Source: Prochloron sp. SulCav_FS08_3_32_3330 (lineage in GTDB: Bacteria > Cyanobacteriota > Cyanobacteriia > Cyanobacteriales > DYNF01). Taken from it: 61,986 bases of DNA. The notes below the pieces were generated by a model. It was given only the letters and a program-made list of their open reading frames with translations. It was not told the DNA's origin and did no database searches. Positions 10,900 through 22,037 of this stretch are shown in pieces. Position numbers and translations under genes: made by a program. The stretch's first letter is position 1. The number at the start of each line of letters is the position of its first letter. Location of the stretch: positions 11,480 to 73,465 of the forward strand of contig DYNF01000005.1 of assembly GCA_020721205.1 (NCBI GenBank), given 5' to 3'.

Positions 10900-10901
10900 T
10901 T

Positions 10902-11246
10902 ATGTTAAAAAGAATTAAATTAATGCCTGATTATGACTGTTTTCCTCTTTGGGAAATGGATGATATTGGAGAAATTAATCCCAATGAATTACCTTTAAGT
11001 CAAGAAACAATTAATCGTTTAATGAAATGGAAAAAAATCTATGATAAACTTTTAAATGTTAAGGATCCAGCCTCATCAGATTTTGTTAATGAAGATGAGA
11101 GAATTGCTTTTGAAAAAGAAGGAATTTATTTATGGAAACAATTACAAAAAGAACTAGAAAATCAGTATAAAGTTTATTATAGAAGTGAATTACAAAATAA
11201 ACTTTTAAGGGATTTTTCTGAAATTAAAGAAGTTATTTGTGTATAA
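10902..11246 (+). CDS. Small hypothetical protein, possible cognate immunity protein
   Basis: Starts 3 nt after the upstream ORF; acidic 114 aa. Confidence 0.4.
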   Translation: MLKRIKLMPDYDCFPLWEMDDIGEINPNELPLSQETINRLMKWKKIYDKLLNVKDPASSDFVNEDERIAFEKEGIYLWKQLQKELENQYKVYYRSELQNKLLRDFSEIKEVICV

Positions 11247-11338
11247 ATTCTTATATAAATTATTGGTAATTTTTACAGTAATTTGATATATTAATTATAG
11301 CATAAATTAATTATTGATAATCAAAGGAGATTAAATTT

Positions 11339-12412
11339 GTGATTTTACTTAATCCGGGTCCTGTAACTTTAAGTCAGCGTGTCAGAAATGCCCTTTTAAA
11401 ACCTGATTTATGTCATCGAGAAATTGAGTTTTTTCAATTACAAAATAATATTAGGGAAAAATTACTTAATATTTATGATCTTAATCCTAATAAATATGCT
11501 TCTATTTTATTAACGGGATCCGGTACTTCTGCGATGGAAGCAATGCTTAGTAGTTTAATCCCTAATCAGGGTAAATTATTAGTAATTGAAAACGGAGTTT
11601 ATGGGGAAAGATTATCAAAAATTGCCCAAATTTATGGTTTAAATTATTTACCTTTTCATTTACAATGGGGAGAAAAAATTGATTTACATTGTTTAGAACT
11701 TTGTTTTAAAAAACATCAAGATTTAACTCATTTGGCAATAGTTCATCATGAAACAACTACAGGTAGATTAAACGATTTAAAAGCAATTTCTGACCTATGT
11801 AAACCCTATAATATTCAGTTATTAATAGATGGAGTTAGTAGTTTTGGGGCGGAAGATTTAGACTTTGAAAATTGGGGTATTATTGCTTGTGCGGCTACGG
11901 CGAATAAATGTTTACATAGTATTCCGGGAACTGCTTTTGTGATCGTAGAAAGGGAAGCTTTAAAAGTTAATTTAACTCCCCGTACTTTATATTTAGATTT
12001 AAAAACTTATTGCGAAAAACAAGACCAAGGAGAAACTCCTTTTACTCAATCTGTTCAATCTTTTTATGCTTTAGAAACGGCTTTATTAGAGTTAGAAGAA
12101 ATGGGTGGTTATTTAGCAAGAAAAAATCAATATCAAATGTTAATGAATTATGTTAGAAATGAATTAATTAAGTTAGGGATAAAACCTTTACTTTCTGAAG
12201 GGGAATCTTCTATTGTTTTAAATAGTTTTTATTTACCCAAAAATGTTACTTATGATCAATTACATGATCATTTAAAAACCAATGGTTTTATTATTTATGC
12301 TGGTCAAGGGGAACTAGCAAAATCAATTTTTCGGATTTCAATTATGGGAGATATTTCTTTAAAAGATCTGGAAAATTTAGTTGATTTATTTAAAGAAATA
12401 TTAATAAATTAA
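11339..12412 (+). CDS. phnW: 2-aminoethylphosphonate aminotransferase-like class V aminotransferase (GTG start)
   Basis: MILLNPGPVTLSQRVRNALLKPDLCHREIEF, LTGSGTSAMEAML, TANKCLHSIPG PLP lysine. Confidence 0.88.
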   Translation: MILLNPGPVTLSQRVRNALLKPDLCHREIEFFQLQNNIREKLLNIYDLNPNKYASILLTGSGTSAMEAMLSSLIPNQGKLLVIENGVYGERLSKIAQIYGLNYLPFHLQWGEKIDLHCLELCFKKHQDLTHLAIVHHETTTGRLNDLKAISDLCKPYNIQLLIDGVSSFGAEDLDFENWGIIACAATANKCLHSIPGTAFVIVEREALKVNLTPRTLYLDLKTYCEKQDQGETPFTQSVQSFYALETALLELEEMGGYLARKNQYQMLMNYVRNELIKLGIKPLLSEGESSIVLNSFYLPKNVTYDQLHDHLKTNGFIIYAGQGELAKSIFRISIMGDISLKDLENLVDLFKEILIN

Positions 12413-12442
12413 ATGTTCGTTGTTGGGCTGAAGCATAGGGCG

Positions 12443-12611
12443 TTTTCATTCTTTTTTTTCAACGGGTTAAAACCCGTTGCTACCCAAACAAAACCCGTGA
12501 AGACGGGTTTTAGGATTAAATATTAACTAATATTAAAAAATTAAACCTGCGAAGGCAGGTTTTGTTTATGTAGCAAGGGGTTTCAACCCTTTGCTTCCCG
12601 ATAATGAAAAC
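12443..12611 (+). repeat. Family-1 nested palindrome element lodged inside a family-2 repeat
   Basis: GTTCGTTGTTGGGCTGAAGCA | element | ATGCTTTAGCACC...GCGCAACAACGAACC. Confidence 0.85.
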
Positions 12612-12670
12612 ACCATGCTTTAGCACCACTAATTTTAGCGCTAAAGCGCAACAACGAACCTTAAATAAGA

Positions 12671-14497
12671 TTAAATTTCTTCAATTCTTTGACATTTTTC
12701 TAATGCAATTTTTAATGTTTCTAAATGAATCGGTTTAGTAATATAATCATCCATTCCTACTTCTAAACATCGTTGATGATCCTCCTGTGTAGTATTCGCT
12801 GTTATGGCAATAATACGAGGACGTTGACGAGATGAAAATAAATGACGAATCTGCTGTGTGGCTTCTATACCATCCATTTCCGGCATTTGGATATCCATTA
12901 AAATAACATCATAAGATTGACGAGATAAAGCCTCTAAAACCTCTAAACCATTTTTTACCACATCGGCATGATAACCTAAGCGTTTTAAGATTAATAAAGC
13001 AACTTTTTGATTAGTATTATTATCTTCTGCTAATAAAATTCTTAAAGGTTTTTGTTCTATTTTTTCTAAAAAAGATTGATTATTATTTAATAATTTTGAA
13101 GGTTTTTCTGAATTATTTTTAACTTCCGTAGTAATAATCGTAAAATAAAAAGTTGAACCTATATTTTCTTGACTTTCTAACCAGATTTCTCCCCCCATTA
13201 AATCACAAAGACGTTGACAAATAGCTAAACCTAAACCAGTGCCTCCATATTTTCTCGTAGTAGAAGAATCTATTTGACTAAAGGGTTTAAATAATTTTTC
13301 TTGACAATCTTCGGAAATTCCAATACCTGTATCTTTCACAGCAAATTTAATTTTATAAATATTATCATCTTCTAATTCACTATCAACAGAAACTTTAATT
13401 TCTCCTGTGTCTGTAAATTTAATCGCATTATTTAAAAGATGTACTAAAATTTGATGAAGACGAGGGCTATCTCCCCTAATAATATTAGGCGTTTCTGGAG
13501 AGATAAAATAAGTTAATTTTAAATTTTTAGCTTGGGCAGTTTTGGCGATTAAATTAATAATAGTTTCTAAAGTTTTACTTAAATTAAAAGGATATTCTTC
13601 TAATTTTATTTGCCCTGATTCAATCTTAGAAAAATCAAGGATTTCATTAATTATACTTAATAATTCTTCATTACATTTACGAATTGTTTGAGTAAATTCC
13701 CTTTGTTCATTGGTTAATTTTGTATCTAATAATAATCCTGTCATGCCCATAATACCATTCATCGGAGTACGAATTTCATGACTGATTGTACTTAAAAATT
13801 CGCTTTTAATTTGATTTGCTTTTTCGGCATTTAATTTTGCTTTTTCTAGGGCATTTTGAGTATTTTTAAGTTGAGTTATATCAAAACGAATTGCTATATA
13901 TTGAAAAGGTTTTTCTGTCTCATCTAAAAAAGGAAAAATTGTTGTCGCCATCCAATAACAAGTTCCATCTTTGGCTTTATTTTTTACTTCTCCTTTCCAA
14001 GTTTTTCCGTTAGAAATAGTTTTCCATAATTCTTCAAAAAATTCCGGGGGATGATAATTTGATTTTATAATTTTATGGGTTTTTCCAATTAATTCTTCCC
14101 TTGAATATTGAGAAATTTCACAAAATTTATCATTCACATAAGTAATAATTCCATTCTTATCTGTAATTGCTACAATTGCGGATTCATCTAATACATATTT
14201 TTGAAATTCTAGTTGTCTGATAATTTCAGAAGAATTGTCAGTTTGAGGTTCTTTTTTTAGGGCAATATTTTTAATATTATTTTGTTTAAATTTAAGGTAA
14301 AATATGATGATAAAAATAAGCCAAGATAACAACAAAATAAGCCATAAAATCTGATTATTTTTATGGGCTTGATCTATAATATTTTGGATATTTTGATTAG
14401 TTTGAGATAATAAACTTTGTGGATACACTAAACTAAGAATTAAGATACCTAGTCCTATTATAAAAAAATAAAGATTAAATTTAATTAATTTATTCAT
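12671..14497 (-). CDS. Hybrid sensor histidine kinase (TM, PAS, HisKA, HATPase, REC)
   Basis: FLSTISHEIRTPMNGIMGMTGLLL, GTGLGLAICQRL, ILLAEDNNTNQ, VILMDIQMPEMDG. Confidence 0.95.
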   Translation of the reverse strand: MNKLIKFNLYFFIIGLGILILSLVYPQSLLSQTNQNIQNIIDQAHKNNQILWLILLLSWLIFIIIFYLKFKQNNIKNIALKKEPQTDNSSEIIRQLEFQKYVLDESAIVAITDKNGIITYVNDKFCEISQYSREELIGKTHKIIKSNYHPPEFFEELWKTISNGKTWKGEVKNKAKDGTCYWMATTIFPFLDETEKPFQYIAIRFDITQLKNTQNALEKAKLNAEKANQIKSEFLSTISHEIRTPMNGIMGMTGLLLDTKLTNEQREFTQTIRKCNEELLSIINEILDFSKIESGQIKLEEYPFNLSKTLETIINLIAKTAQAKNLKLTYFISPETPNIIRGDSPRLHQILVHLLNNAIKFTDTGEIKVSVDSELEDDNIYKIKFAVKDTGIGISEDCQEKLFKPFSQIDSSTTRKYGGTGLGLAICQRLCDLMGGEIWLESQENIGSTFYFTIITTEVKNNSEKPSKLLNNNQSFLEKIEQKPLRILLAEDNNTNQKVALLILKRLGYHADVVKNGLEVLEALSRQSYDVILMDIQMPEMDGIEATQQIRHLFSSRQRPRIIAITANTTQEDHQRCLEVGMDDYITKPIHLETLKIALEKCQRIEEI

Positions 14498-14523
14498 TAA
14501 TAATTAACAAAAAATAAGTATAT

Positions 14524-14799
14524 TCAAGGACCGGAAAAAACAGCGTCTTCAATATCTTGACGACTTAAAGAATATTGAAAAGCTCGATTAATCTTACTAC
14601 TACTGTCACCAGCTTTAACATAAGAAACGGTAAGTTTTTCACTTTCTAAAGAAATTTCTGCTTTCCAATCTATTTTTTCAATATGCCAACAATGACGTTC
14701 TTTTTGATCTTGTTGACAACCTAAATTTTTTAACCATTGTTCAATTGAGGAAAGGGGATGATTATATAAAGGAGTATTAGCTGGAGGTAAATAAATCAT
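14524..14799 (-). CDS. DUF3143 family protein
   Basis: PANTPLYNHPLSSIEQWLKNLGCQQDQ...YSLSRQDIEDAVFSGP. Confidence 0.85.
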   Translation of the reverse strand: MIYLPPANTPLYNHPLSSIEQWLKNLGCQQDQKERHCWHIEKIDWKAEISLESEKLTVSYVKAGDSSSKINRAFQYSLSRQDIEDAVFSGP

Positions 14800-14877
14800 A
14801 ATTTAATTAATAAGTAATAAGTAATAAGTAATAACTGTAAATATTTAGGAACTGATTAAATAACTAATTACTGATAG

Positions 14878-15363
14878 CTATAAGGAGGTATTTTGACGTA
14901 AAAAATCTACTAAAAATACTAATAATAAACAGCCAATAACGGTAACAGTTAACATAAATAGAGCGAAAATTTCTCCCGAGGATAAGGGGCGATCACTCGA
15001 ATCAAGATAAGCCGATCGGGAATAATCAAAAGGAATTTCTCTCGGAGTTTCTGAATGAGATTGCATTACTTTAACACGATTATAACTAATTTGATCGTCA
15101 TATATTTGGCGCAAATGAGGTTGACTAAGAGTCGCATAAGCAGTATTTAATTTTTGAAATTTAGCTGTGGCTATTTTCGGGGGTAATTTAGTGGTATCAG
15201 GATGATATAATTTACTTAATTTACGATAGCTTTGTCTAATTTCGATCATTGAGGAAGCAGGATGAATCCCTAAAATCTCATAATGATTTGCTTCAGGGTC
15301 TAAAAATTCGGTTTGTAATTGATTTTTGTTCATAAACAAAAGGATTTTTAAAGATTCAATCAA
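14878..15363 (-). CDS. J-domain protein with C-terminal TM segment
   Basis: [33 protein letters not shown] (HPD). Confidence 0.92.
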   Translation of the reverse strand: MIESLKILLFMNKNQLQTEFLDPEANHYEILGIHPASSMIEIRQSYRKLSKLYHPDTTKLPPKIATAKFQKLNTAYATLSQPHLRQIYDDQISYNRVKVMQSHSETPREIPFDYSRSAYLDSSDRPLSSGEIFALFMLTVTVIGCLLLVFLVDFLRQNTSL

Positions 15364-15466
15364 AATAAATTTGGCGATCGCGCTGGCGCGGCACTGCGTG
15401 ATCGCAACTAAATGTAATAAGATAATATGTTACTGTAACCGGATTATTGAATTATTACGAAAAAAT

Positions 15467-17380
15467 ATGGTGACAACACAGAACACTCAAACCGAGAAAA
15501 AATCCAAATTTGAAGGGATTAAAGAAAGAAGCAATAACCTAAGAGAACCTGTCGCTACAGAACTTCTCAATGATTTAGCTTATTTTAGCGAAGATGGTAT
15601 CCAAATTTTAAAGTTTCATGGCTCTTATCAACAGGATAACCGAGATAATCGGGTTAAAGGTCAAGAAAAAGACTATTCGATGATGTTGCGTAGTCGTAGT
15701 CCGGGCGGTTTTATTCCCCCTGAGTTATATTTAACTCTTGATCAGCTTTCCGATGAATACGGAAACCATACCCTGCGCACTACTACCCGTCAAGCTTTTC
15801 AGTTACACGGTATTTATAAGCAAAATCTGAAAACGGCGATCGCAGCGATCGTTAAAAGTATGGGAAGCACTTTAGGCGCTTGTGGTGATCTTAATCGTAA
15901 TGTAATGACACCTCCTACTCCTTTTAAAAATCGCCCGGAATATGAATATGCTTGGGAATATGCTAATAATATCGCCGATCTTTTAGCACCCCAAACAGGT
16001 GCATATTATGAGATTTGGTTAGATGGGGAAAAATTTATTAGTGCGGAGGAAGCGCCGGAAGTTAAAGAAGCCCGAAATCGTAATCAAAATGGGGTAAATT
16101 TAGAACATCCGGTAGAACCGATTTATGGTGATCATTATATGCCCCGTAAGTTTAAATGTAGTGTAACTGTACCCGGTGATAACTCTATTGATATTTATAC
16201 CCATGATCTAAGTTTAGTGGTGATTACCAATAAAAAAGGAGAGTTACAGGGCTTTAATATCCTTGCCGGAGGCGGGATGGGACGCACTCACCGCAAAGAA
16301 GACACTTTCCCCCGTGTTGCTGATGAAATAGGCTATGTCGGGAAAGATCATATCTATGATCTCGTTAAAGCGATTGTGGCTACTCAACGAGATTACGGCG
16401 ATCGGGTAAAACGTCCCCACGCGCGCATGAAATATTTAATTAATGATTGGGGAGTGGAAAAATTTAAGGCAAAAGTAGAGGAATATTTTGGTAAAAAAAT
16501 CGCCTCTTTTAAAAAGCTTCCTAAATGGAAAAATCAAGACTTTTTAGGCTGGAATGATCAAGGAGATGAAAAACTCTTTTTCGGTTTAAATATTGAAAAT
16601 GGACGAGTTAAAGATGAGGGAGATTTTCGTCTGAAAACTGCTTTAAAAGAGGTAGTTAGTAAATTTAATTTACCGATGCGAGTAACAGCAAATCAAAATG
16701 TGGTTTTGTATGATATTAACCCCGAAAATAAAGGGGAAATTGAGGAAATTTTCCAAAATAACGGTATTATTACTAACCCGAATAACCTCGAAAAATTAAC
16801 CCGTTATTCTATGGCTTGTCCCGCTTTACCTACTTGCGGTTTAGCTGTTACTGAGTCTGAAAGGGTATTGCCTTCGATTAACCAACGGATACGGGCATTA
16901 TTAGACAGTTTAGGCATGAAAAATGATCATTTTGTCATTCGGATGACCGGATGTCCTAATGGCTGTGCTAGACCTTATATGGCTGAACTTGGTTTTGTGG
17001 GGACTTCTCCTGAAACTTATCAAATCTGGTTGGGTGGTACACCTAATCAAACTCAATTGGCTCAAACCTACCTTGAAAGTTTACCCATTGACCAGTTAGA
17101 GGCGTTTTTAGAACCGCTTTTAGTGTTTTTTAAAGCGCACCGTCAAAAACGGGAAAGCTTCGGAGAATACTGTTCTCGTGTGGGTTTTGATGCCCTTCGA
17201 GAATTTGCTGAAAGTTACGAGTTAGGTAGTTATCATGCTTCTAAAGGGGGTCAAGGGCGAAAAATTCGTCATCGGATCGGTATTCATGATGAGCTTTATA
17301 CTCGTTTAAAAGCTAAGGCTGAGGAAACGGGTAAAACGATGACTGAAGTTATGTCGTCAGCTTTAGAAACTTATTTGTAA
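15467..17380 (+). CDS. sir: Ferredoxin-sulfite reductase with RHH-like C-terminal extension
   Basis: FILNFHGSY-type N-terminus ([13 protein letters not shown]), [44 protein letters not shown] siroheme/Fe-S ligands; start moved to ATG 15467. Confidence 0.95.
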   Translation: MVTTQNTQTEKKSKFEGIKERSNNLREPVATELLNDLAYFSEDGIQILKFHGSYQQDNRDNRVKGQEKDYSMMLRSRSPGGFIPPELYLTLDQLSDEYGNHTLRTTTRQAFQLHGIYKQNLKTAIAAIVKSMGSTLGACGDLNRNVMTPPTPFKNRPEYEYAWEYANNIADLLAPQTGAYYEIWLDGEKFISAEEAPEVKEARNRNQNGVNLEHPVEPIYGDHYMPRKFKCSVTVPGDNSIDIYTHDLSLVVITNKKGELQGFNILAGGGMGRTHRKEDTFPRVADEIGYVGKDHIYDLVKAIVATQRDYGDRVKRPHARMKYLINDWGVEKFKAKVEEYFGKKIASFKKLPKWKNQDFLGWNDQGDEKLFFGLNIENGRVKDEGDFRLKTALKEVVSKFNLPMRVTANQNVVLYDINPENKGEIEEIFQNNGIITNPNNLEKLTRYSMACPALPTCGLAVTESERVLPSINQRIRALLDSLGMKNDHFVIRMTGCPNGCARPYMAELGFVGTSPETYQIWLGGTPNQTQLAQTYLESLPIDQLEAFLEPLLVFFKAHRQKRESFGEYCSRVGFDALREFAESYELGSYHASKGGQGRKIRHRIGIHDELYTRLKAKAEETGKTMTEVMSSALETYL

Positions 17381-17441
17381 TTGATTTTTGTCACAGGCAT
17401 CTTGCCTGTGATTTAATATTTATTAATAATAATTTATTTTT

Positions 17442-18146
17442 ATGAAATGGGAAATTATTGCCCATCGAGGATCCTCAGCGATCGCACCGGAAAATACTTT
17501 AGTAGCATTTAAAAAAGCGATCGAAAATGGAGCAACGGGGGTAGAATTTGATTTACAATTATCCTGTGACTATCACTTTGTAATTATTCATGATTCTACG
17601 GTAGATCGCATTAGTAAAACACAGGGAAAAGTAGCAGAATTAACTTTAAAAGAGTTAAAAAAATTAGATGTAGGCTCATGGTTTAATCCAAAATTTAAAG
17701 GAGAAAAAATCCCTACTTTAACCGAAGTTTTAGACTTATTTGCTAACAGTATTTTAACTTTATATATTGAAGTTAAAGAATGTGATTATTGGCGGGATCA
17801 AGATATTAATAATTTACTTAAATTATTAGCAAAATATCAAAAGCAAATTTATCTAATTTCTTTTGATCATCAATTTTTAAATCGAGTTAGACAACAATCT
17901 TCATTAATTAAAATTGGTTATAATGTGAAAAATGAAGCGGATTATTTACAGGCTTTAGAATTAGCAAAAATTAATAAAATTAATTGTATTTCTAGTGAAT
18001 ATCATTTATTATTAAACAAGCCTTTTTTAATTAAAAAAGCTCATGATTATGACTTAAAAGTATTAGCATGGACAGTAGATAATCTTGAAGAAATTAATCA
18101 ATTAAAACAATTAAATATTCAAGGTATTATGACCAATATAAAATAG
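17442..18146 (+). CDS. Glycerophosphodiester phosphodiesterase
   Basis: IAHRGSSAIAPENTLVAFKKAIENGATGVEFDLQ...HDSTVDR. Confidence 0.93.
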   Translation: MKWEIIAHRGSSAIAPENTLVAFKKAIENGATGVEFDLQLSCDYHFVIIHDSTVDRISKTQGKVAELTLKELKKLDVGSWFNPKFKGEKIPTLTEVLDLFANSILTLYIEVKECDYWRDQDINNLLKLLAKYQKQIYLISFDHQFLNRVRQQSSLIKIGYNVKNEADYLQALELAKINKINCISSEYHLLLNKPFLIKKAHDYDLKVLAWTVDNLEEINQLKQLNIQGIMTNIK

Positions 18147-18147
18147 A

Positions 18148-18300
18148 AGCAACGGGTTGAAACCCGTTGCTATATAAGCAAAACCCGTAAAGACGGGTTT
18201 TAGGATTAAATATTAACTAATATTAAAAAAATCAAACCTGCGTAGGCAGGTTTTGTTTATGTAGCAACGGGTTTCAACCCGTTGCCTCCCTTTGAAAACA
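18148..18300 (+). repeat. Family-1 element, tandem copy 1
   Basis: Complete A-B-C-D-A' order. Confidence 0.92.
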
Positions 18301-18500
18301 CCCTGCCCTCTGTAGCAGGGTGTTTTCATTCTTTTTTTTCAACGGGTTAAAACCCGTTGCTACCCAAACAAAACCCGTAAAGACGGGTTTTAGGATTAAA
18401 TATTAACTAATATTAAAAAAATTAAACCTGCGTATGCCTGTTTTGTTTATGTAGCAACGGGTTTCAACCCGTTGCCTCCCTTTGAAAACACCCTGCCCTC
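18300..18500 (+). repeat. Family-1 element, tandem copy 2, with outer GCAGGGTGTTTTC/GAAAACACCCTGC terminal repeats
   Basis: Near-identical to the preceding copy. Confidence 0.92.
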
Positions 18501-18528
18501 TGTAGGGCTAAAGCCCAACAACAAACCA

Positions 18529-20163
18529 TTAATTATTTTCTTTTCTTTTCGCTAATTTTAACCGAATTTCTTGATGAACAGACTCAGTAATAGGATAAAA
18601 ATAAGCTAAAATTACTCCACCAATTAACGCAATAGTAGGAATCGGTCCGATCGCCAAACGAATCGCTAATAAAGCCGATGCTGGTTGATCTGAGGGAATA
18701 GGTTGACCGGGTATCCTTTCAATAAATCCTGATAAATCAAGCGCAATTCCTACAATAAATAGGGCAAATGCTAACCCAAATTTTTGTAATAGCACCATAA
18801 AACCATAAAATACGCCCTCCCTTCTTTGTCCCGTTTCTAACTCATCTAATTCAATTACATCGGGTATCATTGACCAAGGCACTAAGTAGGCTACAGAGAC
18901 TCCGAATCCAGCTAAAACTGCTAAAATATAAAGTAAGTTCATTTGATCTGGTTGGAGGAGAAAAAGTCCTCCTTGGGCGATGATCCAGATCCCGCTTCCC
19001 ATGAAATAAACGGCTTTTTTCCCTACTTTTGTACTGATCGCTTTCCAGACAAATAACATTAATAATGCTGTACCTTGGACGGCGATCGCCATGATTGGAA
19101 AAGCAGACTCAGGTTGTTTCATCCAATTTACCACAAAATAAATTAAAATTGAGGCGGTCAATTGTACTGCTAACCATGAACAAAGATAGATCCCAATAAC
19201 ATATAAAAAAGCTTTATTTTTAAAGGCAATTTTTAACTGTTCAAAAAAAGAAAGTTGGGATTCTTGATTAATAGATTCAACTAAAATATGAGGATTTTTT
19301 GCTAATAAATGATCCTCCGTTTTAAGATCAAGTAAAGTTAACCCAAAAGCAGAAAATAAAATACTAATAATAAAAGCAGTAATAGTTAAAGTATTGAAAC
19401 TTTGTTCTAAGAAAAAATTATTAATTCCATAACCTAAAATCATGATGCCTAAAGTGATTAAACTATAGCCAAAATATTTACGATATTGAGGGATTAAAAG
19501 AGGTTGTTTTCCCTTTTCTTGAATGCGAAAAGTACACCAAAAAATCGCTATTACAGAAATTAAACTAGAAATTAATCCCAAAAGCCAATAAGCTTCTATT
19601 TCTTGATCTTTATATTGACCAAAAATAATTTGAGCTAAGATTAAAGATAAAATACTACCACCAATCGAAAAAGCAAACCGAAAACTATTTAAACGAGTCC
19701 TTTCATTATAATCTTGAGTTAATTCTGGAGTTAAAGCAGTATAGGGTAAATTAACAGCAGTATAGGCAATATTAAACAAAATACCGATTAAAACATAATA
19801 GGCAAATAATAACCAATTATTAAGGTTTAAATCTTCACTAAATTGAGGTACAATCCATTGTAAAAGATTCAGTATGCCAAAAGGAATTGCTCCCCAAAAC
19901 ATCCAAGGTATTCTTCTTCCCCAAACTGATTTTGTGCGATCACTTAAAATGCCCACAATCGGGTCATTAATCGCATCACTAATTTTCCCGATCATTAAAA
20001 TACTTCCGGCTAAACCTGCGCTTAAACCTGCTATATTTGTAAAAAAATATAACAGATAAAATACTAAAATATTAGCCGTTATAGCCGCCCCTAAATCCCC
20101 CGCCCCATAAGCAAGTTTAGTGGAAAAATGTAAGGTTTCTATTTGGGGTTTTTGTTGATTCAT
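18529..20163 (-). CDS. MFS/GPH (MelB-like) transporter
   Basis: YGAGDLGAAITANI, INDPIVGILSDRTKSVWGRRIPWM, 12 TM pattern. Confidence 0.9.
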   Translation of the reverse strand: MNQQKPQIETLHFSTKLAYGAGDLGAAITANILVFYLLYFFTNIAGLSAGLAGSILMIGKISDAINDPIVGILSDRTKSVWGRRIPWMFWGAIPFGILNLLQWIVPQFSEDLNLNNWLLFAYYVLIGILFNIAYTAVNLPYTALTPELTQDYNERTRLNSFRFAFSIGGSILSLILAQIIFGQYKDQEIEAYWLLGLISSLISVIAIFWCTFRIQEKGKQPLLIPQYRKYFGYSLITLGIMILGYGINNFFLEQSFNTLTITAFIISILFSAFGLTLLDLKTEDHLLAKNPHILVESINQESQLSFFEQLKIAFKNKAFLYVIGIYLCSWLAVQLTASILIYFVVNWMKQPESAFPIMAIAVQGTALLMLFVWKAISTKVGKKAVYFMGSGIWIIAQGGLFLLQPDQMNLLYILAVLAGFGVSVAYLVPWSMIPDVIELDELETGQRREGVFYGFMVLLQKFGLAFALFIVGIALDLSGFIERIPGQPIPSDQPASALLAIRLAIGPIPTIALIGGVILAYFYPITESVHQEIRLKLAKRKENN

Positions 20164-20213
20164 TTTGATTAATTTTTAATTAATTTTTAATTAAATTAGG
20201 ATTGCTATATATA

Positions 20214-21893
20214 TTATTTTTCAGTTTTTTCTAAGGATAAAATTAAATCAGATTGAAGAATAAAATCCTCTGGTAAAGTGGAAGTTGACGCTATACCTTT
20301 AATAGAATATAAAAAAGCTTTAGCCTCGGAAGGAATAGATTGACCACTTAATTTTTCTCCTTTTTGAATAACTTGCTTTGTCTTTTCTAAATCAAAGTAA
20401 AAATAACCTAAATTATCTTTAGGTAAAGATTGAGTAATTTCTTGAAAAATTTTACTATTTGCTAAAGAATTTTCTTTAGTTAAAGTTAGAAAATTATCAA
20501 AAGGTGTGCCTAAAGTCATTAAAAATGTATCTTTTTTTGTCCAACCATAACCTAATATATATTGTTGCATAGCGTCTTTCCATTCAATCACATTAATCTC
20601 ATCTATTTTCTTATCACTGGATAAAATAAAAGGAGATAATTCTTTTTTATAATAATCAGTTAAAGTGTTAATTGTCTTTTCCGCCGTAGGGCGATCCGTT
20701 GTTTGAATAGCCAAAACTCCGCCAATCCCAATAATACTTAAAGCCCCTTGATTAGAGTTAATTAAACCAAAACCAATTTCCCCATTCATCCAACCTAAAA
20801 TATCTCGATCTAAGTCAAGATTAAGTTCTTTTTTAATATTTTTTCTGGCTTCATCAATGGGAGTTTTAAATTCAGGAATATCCTCAAATTGTTTAATCGC
20901 ATCAGTCCAAATTTTACTTAAACCTTGCCCTGTAAATAATAAAAAAGTTTCACTAGGAAACTGATCTAAAATTTTCCCTTCTGATAATTGTAAATAATCA
21001 AAATTAACCTCCGAATTAAGTTTAGTAATTGCTTGAAAATGTAACCCTTCCTTTTCTAATCCTACCCCAATCACGGCTGATTCTATTTGATTAAATTCTT
21101 TTAAAATTTCTTCAGGTATTTCTTCAGATTTTTCTTCAGATTTTTCCTCATTAGAAATTGTTTCTGCTGTGTTAAAACCTTCTTCCACAAGGGCAGAATA
21201 ATTAGGTAAATAAATTTGAGCAAGAGGAGTTTTTAAACCCAGATCCCGATTAAAAATTGCTGTATCTTTCATTGCCGTAGCAAAAGAAGCTTCACCCTGA
21301 AAAGAATCAATCGCAGAATTGATAATATTTGGGTTAGATCCCACGATTAAATAATCATTAACTAACGCAAAACTAAGGGGTTCATTTTCTTTAGTTGTAC
21401 CGCTAGAAATAGGATAATCTTTATATTCTTTTTCTTCTAAATCTTTTAAATCTTGCTTAACTTTTAGGGCAAATTGTAAAGCTTTAGCTTTATTGGTAAT
21501 ACCCACCACCATTAAAATATTTTCGCCTTCTTTTTCCTCTTTTTGAGGTAAAACCGCAAACATAATATTGCCCAACCAAGGTTTAATATCTTGATCATAA
21601 TTAATATTAGAAATTGCCGTTATATTTGGGGTTAATTCTTGCCATGTTTTCCCCATAATTTCTTGGGCTTCTGTTGTACCAAATTCTGACATTTGAGACC
21701 AAACTTTTGGCTCAGTCACAATATAAGTAGCCATTAAAGCCTCATCAGGCACAAGTTTCGCCGCATCTAAAGGAGTTAAAGCTTTGCCTAAAATTATTTT
21801 GTAATAAACATACGTTCCCCCCAAAGCGATCGCCAGTAAACTTCCTAAAATTGCCCCTAAAGCCCAAGAGGGTTTTTTAATTGTTTCAGCCAT
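20214..21893 (-). CDS. DUF3352 domain protein
   Basis: N-terminal TM anchor, PDEALMATYIVTEPKVWSQMSEFGT. Confidence 0.8.
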   Translation of the reverse strand: MAETIKKPSWALGAILGSLLAIALGGTYVYYKIILGKALTPLDAAKLVPDEALMATYIVTEPKVWSQMSEFGTTEAQEIMGKTWQELTPNITAISNINYDQDIKPWLGNIMFAVLPQKEEKEGENILMVVGITNKAKALQFALKVKQDLKDLEEKEYKDYPISSGTTKENEPLSFALVNDYLIVGSNPNIINSAIDSFQGEASFATAMKDTAIFNRDLGLKTPLAQIYLPNYSALVEEGFNTAETISNEEKSEEKSEEIPEEILKEFNQIESAVIGVGLEKEGLHFQAITKLNSEVNFDYLQLSEGKILDQFPSETFLLFTGQGLSKIWTDAIKQFEDIPEFKTPIDEARKNIKKELNLDLDRDILGWMNGEIGFGLINSNQGALSIIGIGGVLAIQTTDRPTAEKTINTLTDYYKKELSPFILSSDKKIDEINVIEWKDAMQQYILGYGWTKKDTFLMTLGTPFDNFLTLTKENSLANSKIFQEITQSLPKDNLGYFYFDLEKTKQVIQKGEKLSGQSIPSEAKAFLYSIKGIASTSTLPEDFILQSDLILSLEKTEK

Positions 21894-22037
21894 GATTTAA
21901 ACCTTCATTTTGAAATGTACTTTCATTCATATTATCGCACTACAGATTGATATTAGGACATTTTTCTCATGCCTTTGTAGAGACTTGCTATGGCACGTCT
22001 CTACTGCTTAAAATCAGGCATTAGCAGAATTATTGAA

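Noticed and set aside
12443-12611. Autonomous insertion sequence
   Set aside because: No transposase ORF; element is composed solely of hairpins.
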